Assembly: GCA_016711435.1 (NCBI GenBank)
Contig: JADJSY010000032.1
Span: 1-64,000 of the forward strand
DNA: 64,000 bases
Source: Lewinellaceae bacterium
GTDB lineage: Bacteria > Bacteroidota > Bacteroidia > Chitinophagales > Saprospiraceae
Direction: 5' to 3'
Under the pieces are notes generated by a model. The model was not told where the DNA came from. It ran no database searches and worked only from the letters and a program-made list of their open reading frames with translations. Position numbers and translations under genes: made by a program. Below are positions 28,907 through 37,540 of this stretch, in pieces. The first letter of the stretch is position 1. Each line of letters begins with the position of its first letter.

Positions 28907-29328
28907 ACCTTTGTTAGCGGGGATACCATAGCCATAAGGCTTAGCACGATTGGTTAGGAGGTCATGTTTGGCCCAAAGCAACGCAAAACACAGGGGGATG
29001 TTAACAAGAATATTACCCCCCCCGGCTGACATTGGATTCCGATGTTGATGCTCGCTAACATATTGACACCAATAGTTTTAACAAATTTTATAGTCAATTT
29101 GGTTTCTTAGCCGCGGCTTAGGGGCCACCAGCTTGAACCCCGTAGTAAGGTATCTGTCGAAGCCGGGGTTATTGAACAGGCTTTTACTGCAAATCGGGAT
29201 TGATATCAATAACCGCGCTAGCGGCGGTTAGTCACAAATGCTATGTAGGGGTTTTAACCCCATTTTTAATACGGGGAGCTTTTTAAAATTAAATAAAACA
29301 TTTTATTTCAAATTAAAAAAACTTGTTT
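28907..29328. other. Gene-free stretch upstream of parE
   Basis: No gene found. It contains GC-rich degenerate palindromic bits (GGGGTTTTAACCCC near 29250) and an AT-rich end. A short minus-strand frame (28622-29032) mostly shadows the dehydrogenase gene. Confidence 0.5.
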
Positions 29329-29336
29329 TAAATTTG
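29329..29336 (+). promoter_or_regulatory. Putative -7 element of parE promoter
   Basis: TAAATTTG matches TAnnTTTG about 130 nt before the parE start, in AT-rich sequence. No TTG lies at the right distance. Confidence 0.35.
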
Positions 29337-29465
29337 CCAGCCTAAGTGATAATTTTTTAAAACTCCGTTACTTTGGGCGCAAATTACAGAACAGCGAAGC
29401 AAGGAAAGGCCGCCAGACCGTCCACGAAGGACCAAAAGCCGGCCACCAAAAATCCAGCACGACCT

Positions 29466-31366
29466 ATGCAAGAGGTGAGTTATTCAGAAGACGACATCAG
29501 ATCCCTCGACTGGCGGGAGCATATTCGCCTGCGCCCGGGTATGTATATCGGTAAACTTGGCGACGGCAGCACGCCCGACGACGGCATTTATGTTTTGGTC
29601 AAAGAGGTGCTCGACAACTGTATCGACGAGTTCGCTATGGGATACGGAAGAACCATCGACGTGAGCATCAACGACACCGGCGTAACCGTGCGCGACTACG
29701 GGCGCGGTATTCCGCTGGGTAAAGTCGTCGATGTGGTCTCCAAAATCAATACCGGCGCGAAATACGACAGCAAGGCGTTTAAAAAATCGGTAGGCCTCAA
29801 CGGGGTCGGTACCAAGGCAGTGAACGCGTTGTCGGAATATTTTAAAGTCACCGCTTTCCGGGAAGGACAATGCAAAAGTGCCGAATTCCAGTTTGGTAAC
29901 TTGAAGAAAGAGAGCAAGTTAGAGCCGACCAAAGAAGAAAACGGTACCCTTGTTTTTTTCAAACCGGACAATGGTTTGTTCCGCAATTTCCGCTGGGTAT
30001 TCGAGTATGTGGAACAACAACTCTGGAATTATGCCTACCTGAATGCCGGGTTGAAAATCCAGTTCAACAACAAAACGTTTGTTTCCAAAAACGGCCTGCT
30101 CGACCTGCTGGAGAAAAAAACAGGGGCGGAAACGGTGCGTTACCCCATCATCCATTTGAAAGGAGAAGATGTGGAAGTCGCCATTACGCACGGCGAGCAC
30201 TACGGCGAACAATACTATTCTTTTGTAAACGGACAAAATACGACCCAGGGCGGAACCCACCTCAATGCGTTCCGCGAAGCGCTGGTAAAAGTGATCCGCA
30301 CCCACTTTAAAAAAGAATTTGACGCCAAGGATATTCGTGAAAGTGTGATCGCTGCCGTGGCGGTCCGCGTGGAAGAACCCGTTTTTGAAAGCCAGACCAA
30401 AACGCGGCTCGGTTCCGAACGGATCGCGCCCGACGGCCCGGCCATGCGCAGTTGGATGAACGATTTTCTGAGCAAAGCCTTAGACGATTATCTCCATAAA
30501 AATCCGGAGGTCGCCAAGGAAATGCTCAAACGCATACAGCAATCGGAGCGGGAGCGCAAGGAAATAGCGGACGTCAAAAAATTAGCCAACCAGCGGGCCA
30601 AAGCGGCCAATATCCACAACAAAAAACTGCGCGACTGCCGTTACCACCTCAATGAAAAAGGAGCGGAAGACCTGCGCCTGAACAGCACCATTTTTATCAC
30701 CGAGGGCGATTCCGCCAGCGGTTCCATCACCAAAGCCCGCGATGTCAATTCGCAGGCCGTGTTCAGCCTGCGCGGTAAACCGCTCAACTGCTATGGCCTG
30801 ACGAAAAAATCGTGTATCAAAACGAAGAGTTCAACCTGCTGCAACACGCCTTGAACATCGAGGATTCGCTCGACGACCTGCGTTACAACCGCGTGGTAAT
30901 CGCTACCGATGCCGACGTAGACGGGATGCACATCCGCCTGCTGCTGCTCACGTTCTTTCTCCAGTTTTTCCCCGACCTGGTGCGCAACGGCCACCTGTAC
31001 ATCCTCGACACGCCCTTGTTCCGGGTGCGCGACAAACAACAGACTTTTTACTGCTATTCCGATACGGAAAGACAACAGGCCATCCAGAAACTGCGCGGGA
31101 AACCGGAGATCACCCGATTCAAAGGGCTGGGTGAGATCAGCCCCAATGAATTTGCCGATTTTATCAGCGAAAACATCCGGCTCGATCCGGTTATTTTACC
31201 GGAAGACACCAACCTGGATCACGTGCTGAGTTATTACATGGGCAAAAACACGCCGGAACGCCAGGACTTTATCATCGAAAACCTGCGTTTTGAAATAGAT
31301 GTGATTGATACGCCGGAAGAGGAAGCGCAGGTGATGCCGGAGGAAGTGGTGAGTGAGGAATCATAA
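29466..31366 (+). CDS. parE: DNA topoisomerase IV subunit B, frameshifted
   Basis: ATPase subunit of the type IIA topoisomerase that decatenates chromosomes. The joined product is about 633 aa. The GHKL ATPase part has VLDNCIDEF, VRDYGRGIP and GLNGVGTKAVNALS; the TOPRIM part has TEGDSASGS (about residue 412) and DADVDGMHIR (about 483). The frame breaks in the A-run 30804-30809: seven A instead of six restores LTKKIVYQNEEFNLLQ. Start ATG 29466 (MQEVSYSEDD) is preferred; the upstream 31 codons are Lys/Arg/Pro-rich. ParE rather than GyrB is called from its short length and lack of the GyrB insert, with parC presumed elsewhere. Confidence 0.9.
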
Positions 31367-31403
31367 GCAAACAAGCATACTTCTGGATATTTTTTGTGGA
31401 ACG

Positions 31404-31435
31404 AGACCTATAAGGTTTTGAAACCTTATAGGTCT
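31404..31435 (+). terminator. Perfect 15-bp hairpin after parE
   Basis: The arms AGACCTATAAGGTTT and AAACCTTATAGGTCT surround a 2-nt loop, 38 bp after the parE stop. Only short T-rich sequence flanks it. It may act as a bidirectional terminator between parE and the convergent lipoprotein gene, or be a dispersed palindrome. Confidence 0.6.
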
Positions 31436-31478
31436 TGACTTACAAAGGAAATGCCCGGAAGTGTGCCTAAACAACCGT

Positions 31479-32249
31479 TTATTTCAGGTTGATCCCGCAC
31501 TCCAACTTACTCCGATCCTTCATCACATCCAGCAATGGAAACTTGGCGCGCACGTCTTTGCCATCCATTTCATAACCCGTTGCAGAGACGTTTTTAACCT
31601 TGCGCGGGAGGTGAAATTTCAATTCGTACGAGCGGTTGCGCATCATCATACGCGCCATCGGCTCGTCGGTGTCGGAGAACATTTCTCCCATGAGTTTGGC
31701 GCCGCCATCTGAATCGGGCGTGATGGTGCGATCAAATGCCTTGCCTTTCCAATGCATCACAGGCGTTCCCCCGAGCATTTTCTGCATATTGGCAACTTCT
31801 GGAAAATCCAGCACCTTACTTTTTTTGATCGCGGAGTCTTGTTGAATTTCTTCGATGGCTGCCAGCGTTTCAAAAAACTGGTACAGGCTGTCGAGGTGAC
31901 TAAATGTGTACAGAAAGCGGAATTTGACACCTTTTTCCATCTTCAACTGAATCTCCAGGTTTTTCAGCGCCTCCGGGTAAGGCAGCATTTGTTGGATGGA
32001 ATCCGGCAAATTAGTCAGGTAGATTAAAGTATCCATCGGCCTGGGCGGCTGCCCCAGCGCAACCAGCGAATCGTTCGTCTTTTGCTGGGCGTACTGAATC
32101 ATGTTGGCCATCGGGCCGGAACCCATAGTCACCGTGAGTTCATAACGGCCGGACTGGTCTTTGTTCAGCCAGAGTTCTTCCAGGATGTCGAAGCAGCCTG
32201 TGAGGGAAAGGATGCAAAGGAGAAAAAGGGATTTTAAGATTGTTTTCAT
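31479..32249 (-). CDS. Lipoprotein of unknown function
   Basis: A 256-aa exported lipoprotein with signal MKTILKSLFLLCILSLTGC (lipobox Cys19). The rest is a mixed alpha/beta globular region with no motif I recognise (GSGPMANMIQYAQQ, FRFLYTFSHLDSLYQF). ATG 32249 is preferred because the longer frame translates the upstream GGTTGAT repeat. It lies downstream of lysS and separated from it only by that repeat element, and is convergent with parE. Confidence 0.75.
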   Translation of the reverse strand: MKTILKSLFLLCILSLTGCFDILEELWLNKDQSGRYELTVTMGSGPMANMIQYAQQKTNDSLVALGQPPRPMDTLIYLTNLPDSIQQMLPYPEALKNLEIQLKMEKGVKFRFLYTFSHLDSLYQFFETLAAIEEIQQDSAIKKSKVLDFPEVANMQKMLGGTPVMHWKGKAFDRTITPDSDGGAKLMGEMFSDTDEPMARMMMRNRSYELKFHLPRKVKNVSATGYEMDGKDVRAKFPLLDVMKDRSKLECGINLK

Positions 32250-32406
32250 GGTTGAGATGTTTATTGTGCTTAAGGTTGATGAGGGTTGATAAAGGTTGAT
32301 GAGGTTGATATTAATCCGCTCGGAAGAATTAGCGATTTTACTTTTTTCGAGCGGCTGAATATCAACCCTCATCAACCTTTATCAACCTCATCAACCCTAT
32401 TTCTCA
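32250..32406. repeat. Heptamer-type hairpin element, GGTTGAT, with conserved core
   Basis: Long arms of GGTTGATGA/GGTTGATAA units (32251-32308 and 32358-32403) surround a core with CCGCTCG...TCGAGCGG. It fills the whole gap from the lysS stop codon to the next start codon. Arms and core are shared with 52753-52914 and 62706-62822. Confidence 0.92.
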
Positions 32407-33935
32407 CACTTCCGGCCGCATTTGCGGGAAAAACAACACTTCCTGGATACTCGACTGCCCCGTAAACAACATCGCCAGGCGGTCGATACCGAAACCGATA
32501 CCTGCCGTTGGCGGCATGCCGTATTCGAGGGAGCGCAGGAAATCTTCATCCATCGCCATCGCTTCTTCGTCGCCGCGGGCGGCTAAGGCCAGTTGCTCCT
32601 CGAAGCGCTCGCGCTGGTCGATGGGATCGTTCAACTCGGAGTAGGCATTGGCGACTTCCTTGCCATTTACAAACAACTCGAAGCGCTCTACCAGCCCCGG
32701 CTTGATGCGGTGCTTTTTCGTCAGCGGCGACATTTCCATCGGGTAATCGATCAAAAATGTGGGCTGTATGAGTTGGGCTTCCACTTTTTCACCAAAAATT
32801 TCATCAATCAGTTTGGCTTTGCCCATCGACGCATCTATCTCGATATGTTCTTTTTGCAATAGGCGCGCAATGCGGCTTCGTCAGCCGTTTCCACATTGAT
32901 GCCGGTATATTCCTGGATGGCATCGAACATGGTCAGACGGCGGTAAGGCCCGGCGAACTCGATGCTGTGTTCGCCCGCCTGCGCCGTCGAAGCGCCTTCC
33001 GGGTGAATGGCCCGTGCTACCCGTTCCAGCATTTCCTCGGTAATGTCCATCATCCAGTTGTAGTCCTTGTAGGCCACATAAAATTCCAGGGCCGTAAACT
33101 CCGGGTTGTGGGTGCGGTCCATGCCTTCATTGCGGAACATTTTGGCGAATTCGTACACCCCGTCAAAACCCGCCACGATCAGCCGTTTCAGGTACAATTC
33201 GTTGGCAATGCGCAGGTAAAGCTGCATATCCAGCGTATTGTGGTGCGTTTTGAAGGGTCGGGCTGCGGCGCCGCCGTGAATTGGTTGCAGGATCGGCGTT
33301 TCCACTTCCAGCAGGCCCAGTTCGTCGAGGTAGGTCCGCATGGTTTTGATCAATTTGCTGCGTTTGATGAATATCTGGCGAAATTCGGTATTCACCGTCA
33401 GGTCGACATAACGCATCCGGTAGCGCTGTTCCGGATCGGTAAAAGCGTCAAACACATTGCCTTCGGCGTCTTTTTTTACCACAGGCAAGGGGCGCAACGC
33501 TTTGGAAAGGAATTTGAAAGACTGCACGTGTACGCTTACTTCGCCGGTTTTAGTGCGAAAAGCGAAACCTTTCACGCCGACATAGTCGCCCAGGTCGAGC
33601 AGTTTTTTGATGACCGTATCAAACATTGGCGAATTTTCATCCCCGCCGTTGATTTCCTCTTTGCGCAAATACAACTGGATACGCCCCGTGGTATCCTGCA
33701 AATTCATAAACATGGCTTTACCTGCTTCCCGGGTAGCCATGATCCGACCGGCCAACGACACTTCATGGTAGTTCAGCCTGTTTTTCGTACCGTCTTCCAG
33801 TACTTCTTCCTGGTAATTAGCAACAATATCGGCAGCAAATGCCGTCACATCAAACATCTCGGCAGGATATGGATCAATGCCGAGTTCGCGCAGTTTTTGC
33901 AGCGATTCGCGGCGGAGGAGTTCTTGTTCAGTCAT
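32404..33935 (-). CDS. lysS: Lysyl-tRNA synthetase (class II), frameshifted
   Basis: Charges tRNA-Lys in the cytoplasm. The joined frames give about 510 aa: an OB-fold anticodon-binding domain (about residues 55-160) and a class II catalytic core with motif 2 (FRNEGMDRTHNPEFTALE) and motif 3 (GIGFGIDRLAMLFT). The frame breaks in the T-run 32851-32855, where one more A on the coding strand restores YCKKEHIEIDASMGKA. The gene is essential, so a sequence error is likely. It ends RPEV at a stop adjoining the GGTTGAT element. Confidence 0.94.
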
Positions 33936-33941
33936 GAGTTA

Positions 33942-34029
33942 GTTATCGGTTATTCGTTATCGGTTATCCGGGGGGGTGAACGTCAATCCTTTTAAGTAGT
34001 TATCAGTTATTCGTTATTGGTTATCAGTG
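33942..34029. repeat. Heptamer units GTTATCG upstream of lysS
   Basis: GTTATCG/GTTATTC/GTTATCC units directly before the lysS start, in two blocks separated by GTGAACGTCAATCC. Related to the arrays at 9173-9207, 48799-49003 and 63890-63930. Confidence 0.75.
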
Positions 34030-34077
34030 TTCATAATCAAGCATTTACAACAAATTTAGTCCAAACTATTTTTGCAT
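34030..34077 (-). promoter_or_regulatory. Conserved block upstream of lysS
   Basis: About 48 bp match the block upstream of ftsL (9208-9258): a near copy of TTGATAATCAA, then TTTACAA, AATTTAG and CCAAACTA...TTTTGCA. On the minus strand it offers TAAATTTG (34051-34058) as a -7 candidate. Likely a promoter module of both genes. Confidence 0.45.
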
Positions 34078-34162
34078 AATAGTTAATTTATAATGCTTGT
34101 TGGAAAAGAAGCGCAAAAGTAGCAGGATAAGAGAAAAACGCTGGTAAAAGTTCCCATTTAAA

Positions 34163-34465
34163 TCGTGTTTGGTTTTTGGTGTTTAGTGTTTCGGGGTGCT
34201 TCGCGTTTGGCCTCGCCCCCGACCCCTGAAGAGCAATGTCGTTGACGTAGCGAAGAGGTGTCATTTGCGACGCAGGAGCAAGTGACATCTCGTAGCGGAG
34301 ATTTACTGGAAACCGGCCGTTTCGAGATGTCACTTGCTCCTGCGTCGCAAATGACACCTCTTCACTACGCTTGAGTTAACGACATTACCATCATAGGATC
34401 GTGGGTGAGGCCAAACGCGAAGCACCCCGAAACACTAAACACGAAACACCAAACACCAAACACTA
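34163..34465. repeat. TTTGGTG heptamer element with family A palindrome in its loop
   Basis: The outer arms are 34163-34211 (TTTGGTG units, then GCTTCGCGTTTGGCCTC) and 34408-34465 (the complement). The loop holds family A copy 2. The right arm overlaps the stop codon of the S41 gene. Confidence 0.9.
34235..34390. repeat. Palindromic repeat family A, copy 2
   Basis: The inner arms 34252-34292 and 34323-34363 are perfectly complementary, with outer arms AATGTCGTTGAC and GTTAACGACATT. Relative to copies 1 and 3, the stem has several base changes, each matched on the opposite arm. Only this copy keeps both outer arms. Confidence 0.92.
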
Positions 34466-35494
34466 TTTCTGCAGATATTCCCTGGCCCGCGCAATCCAAT
34501 CCGGCTCATTTTCTTCCAGCACCACATCGGGCGTGATGCCGATATTATCGATACCGCGTCCGTCGGCCACCCTGTTGGAGCGCATGATGGGCGTCCAGAG
34601 TTCCCAGTCGCGGCAGGGCGCAACTGATACGCCGGCATTGCCATAATCGGCCACGCCAGCAGTTTGACGACCCATAATGGTCACTTTTTTGCTTTGTTTG
34701 GCCCACAGCAAGAGGTTTTCTGTACTGCTGGCGGAATATTTATTGACCAGAATAATGACTTTTTTCGGATAGGGTAAAATAGCAGCAGGCCGGTCGCGCC
34801 GCGCGTTCATGGTGCCGACAAAAGCGCCCGGGCGTTTTTTCATTTCGGCGGCAACCTTCTTTAGGTACTTTTTTGTTTGCTTGTCTGTGTCATCCTTCCT
34901 GGCCATTTGCAGCAGGAATTCGGCATTATCTTCCGAAGCCCAGTACTGGCGTCCGTCAGTGACGACCGGTTGCGTGTATAAATATGGTTTCAAGGAGGCC
35001 CAGGTTTGATCGGAGCCGCCGCTGTTGCTCCTGCAGTCGATAATCAGGTAGGGTTTGCTGGTCAATGCTTGTGCATTTGCACGCAACATACTGTCTACCA
35101 ATGCCTTATAATCTCCCGACATAGAAGGCATGGTGAACAGCAGCGTTTGGGTGTCTATTTCTGAAAATGCAAAAGCAGGCGGCGTACCACGCAGCATCTG
35201 GGAAGCGCCGTAGGGTCGCATGCTGATGTGGTTGTCTTTGAACCAGCGAACCCACTTGTAACACAGGCGCATACAGGCCGAATCGCTCTGAATTTGAGCA
35301 GCTTTTGTACGCATCGAATCGGTATGCGCCCGGTAACTGCTGCGGGTATGTTCCGTCACTTTGTCCCGGAAACCGGCATAGTTCTGCTCCATTTTAGAAA
35401 CAGCGAAATCGAGGTTTTTGATACAGGGGCAGCGCTGGGCTTGCAGGGAAAGCAGGCTGTTAAAAGACAAGATAAGCAGGAAGAAAAAACGCAT
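34463..35494 (-). CDS. Secreted S41-family peptidase
   Basis: Predicted periplasmic or secreted serine protease of the C-terminal processing (tail-specific) type, 343 aa. The signal peptide is MRFFFLLILSFNSLLSLQAQ. The S41 core has YLIIDCRSNSGGSDQTW (about residue 158), VIILVNKYSASSTENLLLWA with the presumed catalytic Ser in SASSTE (about 257), and GRQTAG. No PDZ domain is evident, so it belongs to the short S41 group. It is flanked on both sides by heptamer elements. Confidence 0.88.
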   Translation of the reverse strand: MRFFFLLILSFNSLLSLQAQRCPCIKNLDFAVSKMEQNYAGFRDKVTEHTRSSYRAHTDSMRTKAAQIQSDSACMRLCYKWVRWFKDNHISMRPYGASQMLRGTPPAFAFSEIDTQTLLFTMPSMSGDYKALVDSMLRANAQALTSKPYLIIDCRSNSGGSDQTWASLKPYLYTQPVVTDGRQYWASEDNAEFLLQMARKDDTDKQTKKYLKKVAAEMKKRPGAFVGTMNARRDRPAAILPYPKKVIILVNKYSASSTENLLLWAKQSKKVTIMGRQTAGVADYGNAGVSVAPCRDWELWTPIMRSNRVADGRGIDNIGITPDVVLEENEPDWIARAREYLQK

Positions 35495-35496
35495 TT

Positions 35497-35629
35497 TTTC
35501 GTGTGTGGTTTGTCGTGTTTTGGTGTTCTGGTGTTTTAGTATTTTAGAGGTGCTTCGCTCAAGGCAACCGTGTGTGGTTTAGACAATGTGCCTCCCAAAA
35601 CACGAAAATACCAAAACACTAAAACACTG
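35497..35629. repeat. Heptamer hairpin element, TTTTGGTG-like
   Basis: GTTTTGG/GTTTTAG units on the left and CCAAAACAC/CTAAAACAC on the right surround the core GCTTCGCTCAAGGCAACCG...TTTAGACAATG, a variant of the TTTGGTG-type core. Confidence 0.8.
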
Positions 35630-37027
35630 TTACAAAAGTTTTTCCAGCAGCCAATCCCGTTCGGCTATTTGTGGCGTCTGTTTAATTTTTAGAATCAGGG
35701 CGTTTCTTTTCGCCTGGTTCGACTGGTGGTGTTGCAGCAATTTTTTGGTAAATTTGATAAGGTTCAAATAAATCTCCCGGTGATAACCCAGGTTTTTTTG
35801 GCGCTGCAGAAAGGCTTTGAAACTCGTGAGTAATGAATCCAGTGCCAGCCATTCGCCCAGTTCAAAATAGACGCGCAGGAGCATCCGGCGGATGTCTATC
35901 TGTACAAATATTTCATTGGATTCCACAGAACGCAACAAATCCAGGGTGCGGGAATAGTCGCCTTTTCGAAAAAAACAGATGGCCAGGTTGTAGTGGTAAG
36001 CGTTATCGCGCACAGCAGGAGCCAGAAGTTCCCGGGCCGTTTCCAGAAACTGTTCCGCCCAGGCGCCTTCTCCCGCCAAATGCGCTAATGCATTGATATT
36101 GTGATAGGTGTATTTGGGCAATATGCCGTTTTCCTGCAAAATACCTTTCTCCAGCGCTTGCCGGTACAGGTTTAAAGCCCGGTGCGTATAATCCCGTTCG
36201 CCCTTGTTTTGCCTGCGGATACAGAAGTTAATGGCCGTCATGTACAAGTCCCGGCTTTGGGAGGGCGGAAATAGTTCCGTGCTGTGCGGCAACAAGTCGC
36301 ACAGGGCGGAGAAGGCTGCTTCGTTATCGGGTTCGGCCATGATCCGCGCACTGTAATATTGCAAAACAAGCGACTCTGGGCGCTCCGGCTGTTCCGCATA
36401 ACGGCGAACGGCTTCGGCCAGCGGCGCTTCCGGCAGTTCCGCATCCGAGCGCAGGCGCAAGGCAGCGATCATACCGGACCAGCGCAGGTTTTCCAGCACA
36501 AAAAACTGCCCCAGCGCATCGACAACGGCGGGCAAATTGTCCTGCCAGTTGCGTTGCGACACGACCCGGTACTCAAATATTTCACTTTGCAACTGGTATT
36601 CCAGCAAATGATACCCGGCATGTCGCTCCGTCCGGGCACGCTGTTGCTGCACCAGCCTTTGCGCGTTGCGTTCAAAATGAGCGCCGAGTTCCCGGCGACG
36701 CAGCGCGCGCATCAGGGAGAGTCGGTACTGCCGTTCATCCGAGCGCCATTCCTCGTATGCCAGGAAATGTTCGATTAAGTCCAGCAGGTACCGCATGCTG
36801 AGGTTAAACTGGTCGGCGTCGTAAGGTTCGGTTGGATACACAGCAAAAAAAGCCGATTTCTTGTCCCAAACAGGCGAAATCTGCTGCCGTTGCACCACCA
36901 GCCAGTCGAATAGACGCACGACGTCGCTTCGGCGGTTATGCGCCGGCGATTGCAGGAATTTGCGCAAACGAGCGAATTCTTCCGGTGCAACTCCCTGAAA
37001 CACCTGGAATAAAAAAGAATGTTGCAT
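35630..37027 (-). CDS. Helical protein of unknown function, paralogue 1
   Basis: A 465-aa protein, probably cytoplasmic, almost all alpha-helical, with a pattern that suggests degenerate TPR-like repeats (FYFRKGDYSRTLDLLRSVE-like segments at about 350-370). It is a clear paralogue of 40588-41988: shared N-terminal LRKFLQSP...RRSDVVRLFDWL and C-terminal GYHREIYLNLIKFTKKLL ... ERDWLLEKL. Both copies are divergent from a T9SS adhesin-like gene. No enzyme motif is seen. The family seems restricted to Saprospiria-like bacteria, but that is an impression, not a search result. Confidence 0.85.
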   Translation of the reverse strand: MQHSFLFQVFQGVAPEEFARLRKFLQSPAHNRRSDVVRLFDWLVVQRQQISPVWDKKSAFFAVYPTEPYDADQFNLSMRYLLDLIEHFLAYEEWRSDERQYRLSLMRALRRRELGAHFERNAQRLVQQQRARTERHAGYHLLEYQLQSEIFEYRVVSQRNWQDNLPAVVDALGQFFVLENLRWSGMIAALRLRSDAELPEAPLAEAVRRYAEQPERPESLVLQYYSARIMAEPDNEAAFSALCDLLPHSTELFPPSQSRDLYMTAINFCIRRQNKGERDYTHRALNLYRQALEKGILQENGILPKYTYHNINALAHLAGEGAWAEQFLETARELLAPAVRDNAYHYNLAICFFRKGDYSRTLDLLRSVESNEIFVQIDIRRMLLRVYFELGEWLALDSLLTSFKAFLQRQKNLGYHREIYLNLIKFTKKLLQHHQSNQAKRNALILKIKQTPQIAERDWLLEKLL

Positions 37028-37054
37028 GATTCGTTGTATTTCGGCGCCTGCCCT

Positions 37055-37200
37055 AGTGAAGAGGTGTCATCTGCGAGGTACGAGCAGGTGACATCTCGAA
37101 ACGACGTCATCTCATCAAAATATTACCGTTCCGAGATGTCACCTGCTCGTACCTCGCAGATGACACCTCTTCACTAGCGCTAAGTTGACGACATTAGACT
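37055..37200. repeat. Palindromic repeat family A, copy 3
   Basis: The arms 37055-37102 and 37128-37175 flank the same 25-nt loop as copy 1, followed by AGCGCTAAGTTGACGACATTAGACT. It differs from copy 1 at only a few positions over 145 bp and also lacks the left outer arm. It lies just upstream of a gene start. Confidence 0.92.
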
Positions 37201-37540
37201 AAATTTCACCTACCAGTCAAGTAGAATCCACTTTGACACCACCGTGAGGCATCTCGCCAAAGTAACTTAGGCGACAATTATACGATACTACTACTATATC
37301 TGGTGTTTACTTTTTCAAGAATTCATTTTTTCAGGGTAAAAAATAAAATAATTTCACCTGGCTATCCGCTTGTTATTTACCACTATATTCCATAGCCGCG
37401 TAGTAGTATAAGGTCGGTAGAAAACAAAAGAACAAGGTATGAAGGTGCGTAGCACCGTAATTTCTGTAAATTTTTTTTCAAGAATTTACAAAAACTATCC
37501 CTTTTTTATAAACCCTGCCGCCCCACCTTTGTAAAAAAAA
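37201..37540. other. AT-rich intergenic region between divergent genes
   Basis: No gene seen. It must hold promoters for the flanking divergent genes. CACCTTTG at 37524-37531 resembles a -7 element with C for T and would give a very short leader. A small hairpin GGTGCGTAGCACC lies near 37445. Confidence 0.45.

Noticed and set aside
28622..29032. Minus-strand open frame at the end of the dehydrogenase gene
   Set aside because: It is mainly the antisense of a coding region with clear homology and continues into repeat sequence.
29466..31366. GyrB instead of ParE
   Set aside because: Length of about 633 aa and the absence of the large GyrB insertion favour ParE, though only a tree would settle it.
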